From Saccoglossus kowalevskii (lineage: Eukaryota; Hemichordata; Enteropneusta; Harrimaniidae), in the NCBI RefSeq assembly GCF_000003605.2, contig NW_003144786.1, positions 1,421,889 through 1,432,392 on the forward strand: 10,504 nt of DNA, given 5' to 3'. Positions 8,194 through 10,504 of this stretch are shown here, piece after piece (position 1 is the first letter of the stretch; each line of letters opens with the position of its first letter). The notes below the pieces were generated by a model. That model did not search any database. It was not told the origin of the DNA and worked only from the letters and a program-made list of their open reading frames with translations. A program made the position numbers and the translations under genes.

Positions 8194-8475
8194 CTTCCTG
8201 GAAGCGATGTGTGCACATAGTGTAATGCTAAACGCCTAGTCTTTGATAATGAAACATTGTTGCAATATTTTTTTAGCTTGATTAACTTATAAGCAATAGT
8301 TTGATGTATAGCAATGTTGTCAGCAAAACAGTGGTGTTAATTGCAATAATGCCCAGCTGATTACTCTCTCCATGACAGTAATAATATTGTTTCTTCAATT
8401 ACCCAAAAACGAGCTGCTTAGTGGGTTACGTTAATTACAACACACTTCAAATGCATGGCGATTAATTCGACTGCT
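8194..8475. other. Non-coding stretch, nothing recognised
   Basis: AT-rich DNA with no supported exon, repeat or RNA gene. It lies just beyond the 3' end signal (AATAAA on the minus strand at 8475-8480) of the short minus-strand ORF. Confidence 0.5.
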
Positions 8476-8583
8476 TTATTCAAAACATGTCTTTACGACC
8501 TTGTCTTCATCAGCTGTTATAGTTAGCATCAACCCGTGTTTGACAGGCGCGACAAAAATGATTTCAAATTGTGTCAATGTCAT
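8476..8583 (-). other. Short ORF with overlapping AATAAA; possible retroelement tail
   Basis: A 35-codon minus-strand frame from ATG at 8583-8581 to TAA at 8478-8476. Its stop lies within AATAAA (8480-8475), a polyadenylation-type overlap. Codon content is good (APVKHGLMLTITADEDKVV). The DNA contains CTGATGAAGAC-AAG-GTCG (within 8486-8518), resembling the CTGATGA-stem-CGAAA words found near the ends of many retroelements and in hammerhead ribozymes. Here the second core block reads GTAAAG rather than GAAA, so a working ribozyme is unlikely. It may be the 3' tail of a non-LTR or Penelope-like element, or the terminal exon of an unknown gene. Confidence 0.3.
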
Positions 8584-8761
8584 TGTTTGGCGTCGACCTC
8601 AGGTTCGAGAGAGGCCACAAGTGGAAGACTTGCTCATTCTTTTCAAAACATCCGACATCACTTCACGTATAACACTAGGTTCATATGTTACTTTGTTACA
8701 GTTGTGTACAAGTCGGGTATTTGTGTATAAGCATATACCAAACTTTGCTCTTGTTTTTTGA

Positions 8762-8977
8762 TTAAGTAAAATTGTTTTCCAATGAATGTTTACGTCTTCC
8801 AGTTACAACATCACGCAGCACAGCTCCCATTCGTTCACAAGCCTCTTCTAAGTTTGAGAAGCATTGCAAAGTCAAAATGGCAGCATGTTCAAGGGTGTCA
8901 AGTTGTAATCTAGGTTTTCTTTCTGCAATCTTGTCTGTTGTTCCCCTTTCCAGAGCTATTTTAACCCTCTTCAGTTT
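8762..8977 (-). CDS. Orphan coding-like fragment, unidentified
   Basis: A 71-codon minus-strand open frame bounded upstream by TGA (8980-8978) and ending in TAA. Codon and amino-acid content look genuinely protein-coding, with amphipathic helical segments such as LDTLEHAAILTLQCFSNLEE and RMGAVLRDVVTGRRK, and the DNA is more GC-rich than its neighbours. A donor-like GAC/GTAAAC lies at 8794/8793, so the exon could end there. No good acceptor with a pyrimidine tract exists in the frame, and the first ATG is well inside it. One acceptor-like site, ACACTTCCCAG, is upstream but leads into another frame, which suggests a frameshifted or decayed exon. The family is not recognised. It lies downstream of the poly(A) signal of the next gene on the same strand. 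Confidence 0.4.
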   Translation of the reverse strand, partial: KLKRVKIALERGTTDKIAERKPRLQLDTLEHAAILTLQCFSNLEEACERMGAVLRDVVTGRRKHSLENNFT

Positions 8978-9061
8978 TCAACTTTTTATTTGTATGATAA
9001 CTGGGAAGTGTACGGTATAGAACAACTAATGAAAACAAGCCACTGTATCACACAGGATAAT

Positions 9062-9067
9062 TTTATT
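9062..9067 (-). terminator. Poly(A) signal AATAAA
   Basis: AATAAA on the minus strand, about 280 bases after the stop codon of the acidic-tail gene. A GT-rich stretch (TGTGTG, then TTGTTTTC) follows within about 50 bases, as expected for a cleavage region near 9040. It would give a 3' UTR of roughly 300 bases. Confidence 0.6.
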
Positions 9068-9348
9068 ATACCCTCAAGCTTTCTAACACAGCAGATACCA
9101 ACACATTGCAGTATATCTGTTTCATAACAGTTTTAGAAACTGGTCAAGTTTCTGGAGGTGTAGGTTTGAAAAATGACATTGGGTGGCTCTGCTATCGCTT
9201 CAGTCCTGCAAGCACTTAACACATACAGAAGTCAGTTGAACTTTAAAACAAACATTGTCTAAAAGTTGCTTTGAAATTAAAATGTATTTGAATGTTAGCC
9301 TTAAAATTGATACATTTAAATATCAGAAAATCAAGAAATGTAATCATA

Positions 9349-9458
9349 TTATTTGTAGTCTTTGCTGAAGTCGTATGCATCTTCATCATCATGGTCAGCA
9401 CTAAGGGAAAAGTCCATAGCTGCTGTTAAATTATCGGATAATTTCGTTGCCAATGCAT
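9349..9458 (-). CDS. Terminal coding exon with acidic tail (tentatively nucleostemin/GNL3-like)
   Basis: The last coding exon on the minus strand. The acceptor is CTTTTTTTCAG (AG at 9460-9459), and TAA is at 9351-9349. It begins in phase 1, completing the codon split with the exon at 9935-10103 (G+AT = Asp), and encodes 35 further residues. The product runs LATKLSDNLTAAMDF, then an acidic stretch SADHDDEDAYDF, and ends in KDYK. A Lys/Arg-rich segment followed by an acidic C-terminus is typical of nucleolar proteins. I associate it tentatively with the GNL3/nucleostemin GTPase family, but no GTPase motif is in the window to confirm this. Gene structure is well supported; identity is not. Confidence 0.82.
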
Positions 9459-9934
9459 CTGAAAAAAAGAACGCAAAGAAAGCTTTAAAATTGCTTGGAA
9501 GGTATTGCATGCATAAAACGGGATATATTTTGTAATTGAAGTTGTATACACATTACATCACATCACAACTTAAAATACACTACAGACTGCTAGCCTAAAC
9601 AAAATTATGTCCCATCAAATCGAAATTGCAATTACAATGTCCATTATAATTTTTACAATAAAGATTGTATTTACTGCTTATGAAAAATATTTTACAATTG
9701 AAATACGACAGGAAGTCTTGTATTAAAAACAAATATCTTAATGTTGTATCTTCAAACCAATAGGGTTATAGCATAATAACAACTTGTATAAAACATGGCT
9801 CAAAATGTATCATAAGAAGAAATAAAATTTATCATATACGGCTTTTATTTTGAATAAACTATACACATACATCATAAGCTAAACCCATCCTGCTAATGAT
9901 GAAAATAGAAATTAACAAACTGAACTAAGTTTAC
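9459..9934 (-). other. Intron of the acidic-tail gene
   Basis: A 476-bp phase 1 GT-AG intron with donor TCAG/GTAAAC and acceptor TTCTTTTTTTCAG. It is AT-rich with no features recognised. Confidence 0.8.
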
Positions 9935-10103
9935 CTGATCTCCGTCTCTGTTTTTTCATTTTCTTAAATTCTTTTCTCATTTGTTTCCCGACTTGTAAAT
10001 TCCCTTCAATTTTGTCATGTGCAATTTCTTTTTTGGAAGATTTCTGCAGCGGTTGTTTTGTTCCTACTTTTTTACCTGGTACTTCAATAGTAATATCCGC
10101 CAG
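9935..10103 (-). CDS. Penultimate coding exon, Lys/Arg-rich (tentatively nucleostemin/GNL3-like)
   Basis: A 169-bp exon with acceptor TGATTTGTTTCCAG (AG at 10105-10104) and donor GATCAG/GTAAAC (GT at 9934-9933). It starts in phase 0 and ends in phase 1. It encodes 56 whole residues: ADITIEVPGKKVG, a KSSKKEIAHDKIEGN segment and a strongly basic end, MRKEFKKMKKQRRRS. The basic cluster looks like a nuclear or nucleolar localisation signal and leads into the acidic tail of the next exon. Upstream exons lie beyond the right edge. Among families I know, ribosome-biogenesis GTPases of the GNL3 type end in a comparable way, but other nucleolar proteins would fit too. The plus-strand open frame here is a shadow. 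Confidence 0.82.
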
Positions 10104-10504
10104 CTGGAAACAAATCAGACCACATCACCAGAAGGATATTAACCTAGTCATAATCACAACCTTAACTTTGTTCATAGATACCAAAACACAGTTTCAGAAG
10201 AATAAATTTGAAAGTGCAATAGATATTAATGATTTAACATGATTCTGGGCAGTGTGTGAAGTGTAAAGAATATACATCATGAATTGTATACATGTTCCCA
10301 AAGAATTCAATATCAGCGAGGCAGAAAAAAAATCTGATAAAAAATTACTGACCAAAATGTGTTTATAGAGGTTATAAGAAAATGAGTTTAATTCAGAAAA
10401 TTAATTTTTCTAAATTATTGTACCCCCAACCCAAAATGTGTATCTGGTTGATATATATAATAATATTATTTAGTTTGAGAGATTAAATTAAAATTGATTT
10501 ATGA
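10104..10504 (-). other. Intron upstream of the Lys/Arg-rich exon
   Basis: Very AT-rich sequence with no exon-like stretch. It is most likely the 3' part of a longer intron of the same gene, whose donor lies off the window. Confidence 0.6.

Noticed and set aside
8486-8518. Functional hammerhead ribozyme
   Set aside because: The second core block is GTAAAG rather than GAAA, and I find no convincing helix III and cleavage triplet, so only resemblance is claimed.
8599-8628. tRNA-derived SINE B-box (ggttcgag)
   Set aside because: Only a partial B-box match, with no A-box at a suitable distance.
8772-9020. Plus-strand ORF at this locus
   Set aside because: The minus strand in the same interval has much better amino-acid composition.
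10012-10242. Plus-strand 76-codon ORF
   Set aside because: It overlaps the Lys/Arg-rich minus-strand exon and reads through its intron boundary, so it is a shadow.

Overview
The window is eukaryotic, AT-rich nuclear DNA from an animal, most likely a marine invertebrate. Coding sequence is split into short exons with GT-AG introns, and long stretches are non-coding. A von Willebrand factor type D (vWD) domain followed by the start of a C8 domain points to a large extracellular or mucin-like protein of the kind common in molluscs, hemichordates, cephalochordates and cnidarians. I cannot fix the phylum from the sequence. Nothing bacterial is present (no operons, ribosome binding sites or CRISPR).

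Left part (1-2300, minus strand): the 3' part of a vWD-domain gene. The well supported exons are 1298-1852 (complete vWD domain) and 915-1015 (start of C8). Two short upstream exons, 2072-2125 and 2248-2294, are plausible because their splice sites and phases fit. The intron after the C8 exon holds a 48-bp minisatellite (1 to about 919, at least 19 units, continuing off the left edge). Its last degenerate unit aligns without gaps through the 5' splice site into the exon. An (ATT)16 microsatellite lies just upstream of one of the small exons.

Middle (2300-7800): almost no convincing coding sequence. A 557-bp segment (2953-3509) has the look of a solo LTR. The rest is AT-rich intron or intergenic DNA with homopolymer tracts, small hairpins, several orphan 5' splice-site matches on the minus strand, and a promoter-like patch near 7390-7515 (TATA, NRF1-like and CRE-like matches). 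An unrecognised 127-codon plus-strand ORF follows at 7810-8193.

Right part (8470-10504, minus strand): the last two coding exons of a gene for a basic protein with an acidic tail (9935-10103 and 9349-9458), with matching phases and a poly(A) signal near 9062. The composition recalls nucleolar GTPases of the nucleostemin/GNL3 family, but that identity is tentative. Downstream on the same strand are an orphan 71-codon coding-like fragment (8762-8977) and a short ORF (8476-8583) whose stop overlaps AATAAA and which contains a hammerhead-like CTGATGA motif. These two may be remnants of a retroelement or an unrecognised gene.

The two main genes show no sign of working together. The most unusual feature is the minisatellite that appears to have grown out of an exon-intron junction and whose only open frame is in phase with the exon.
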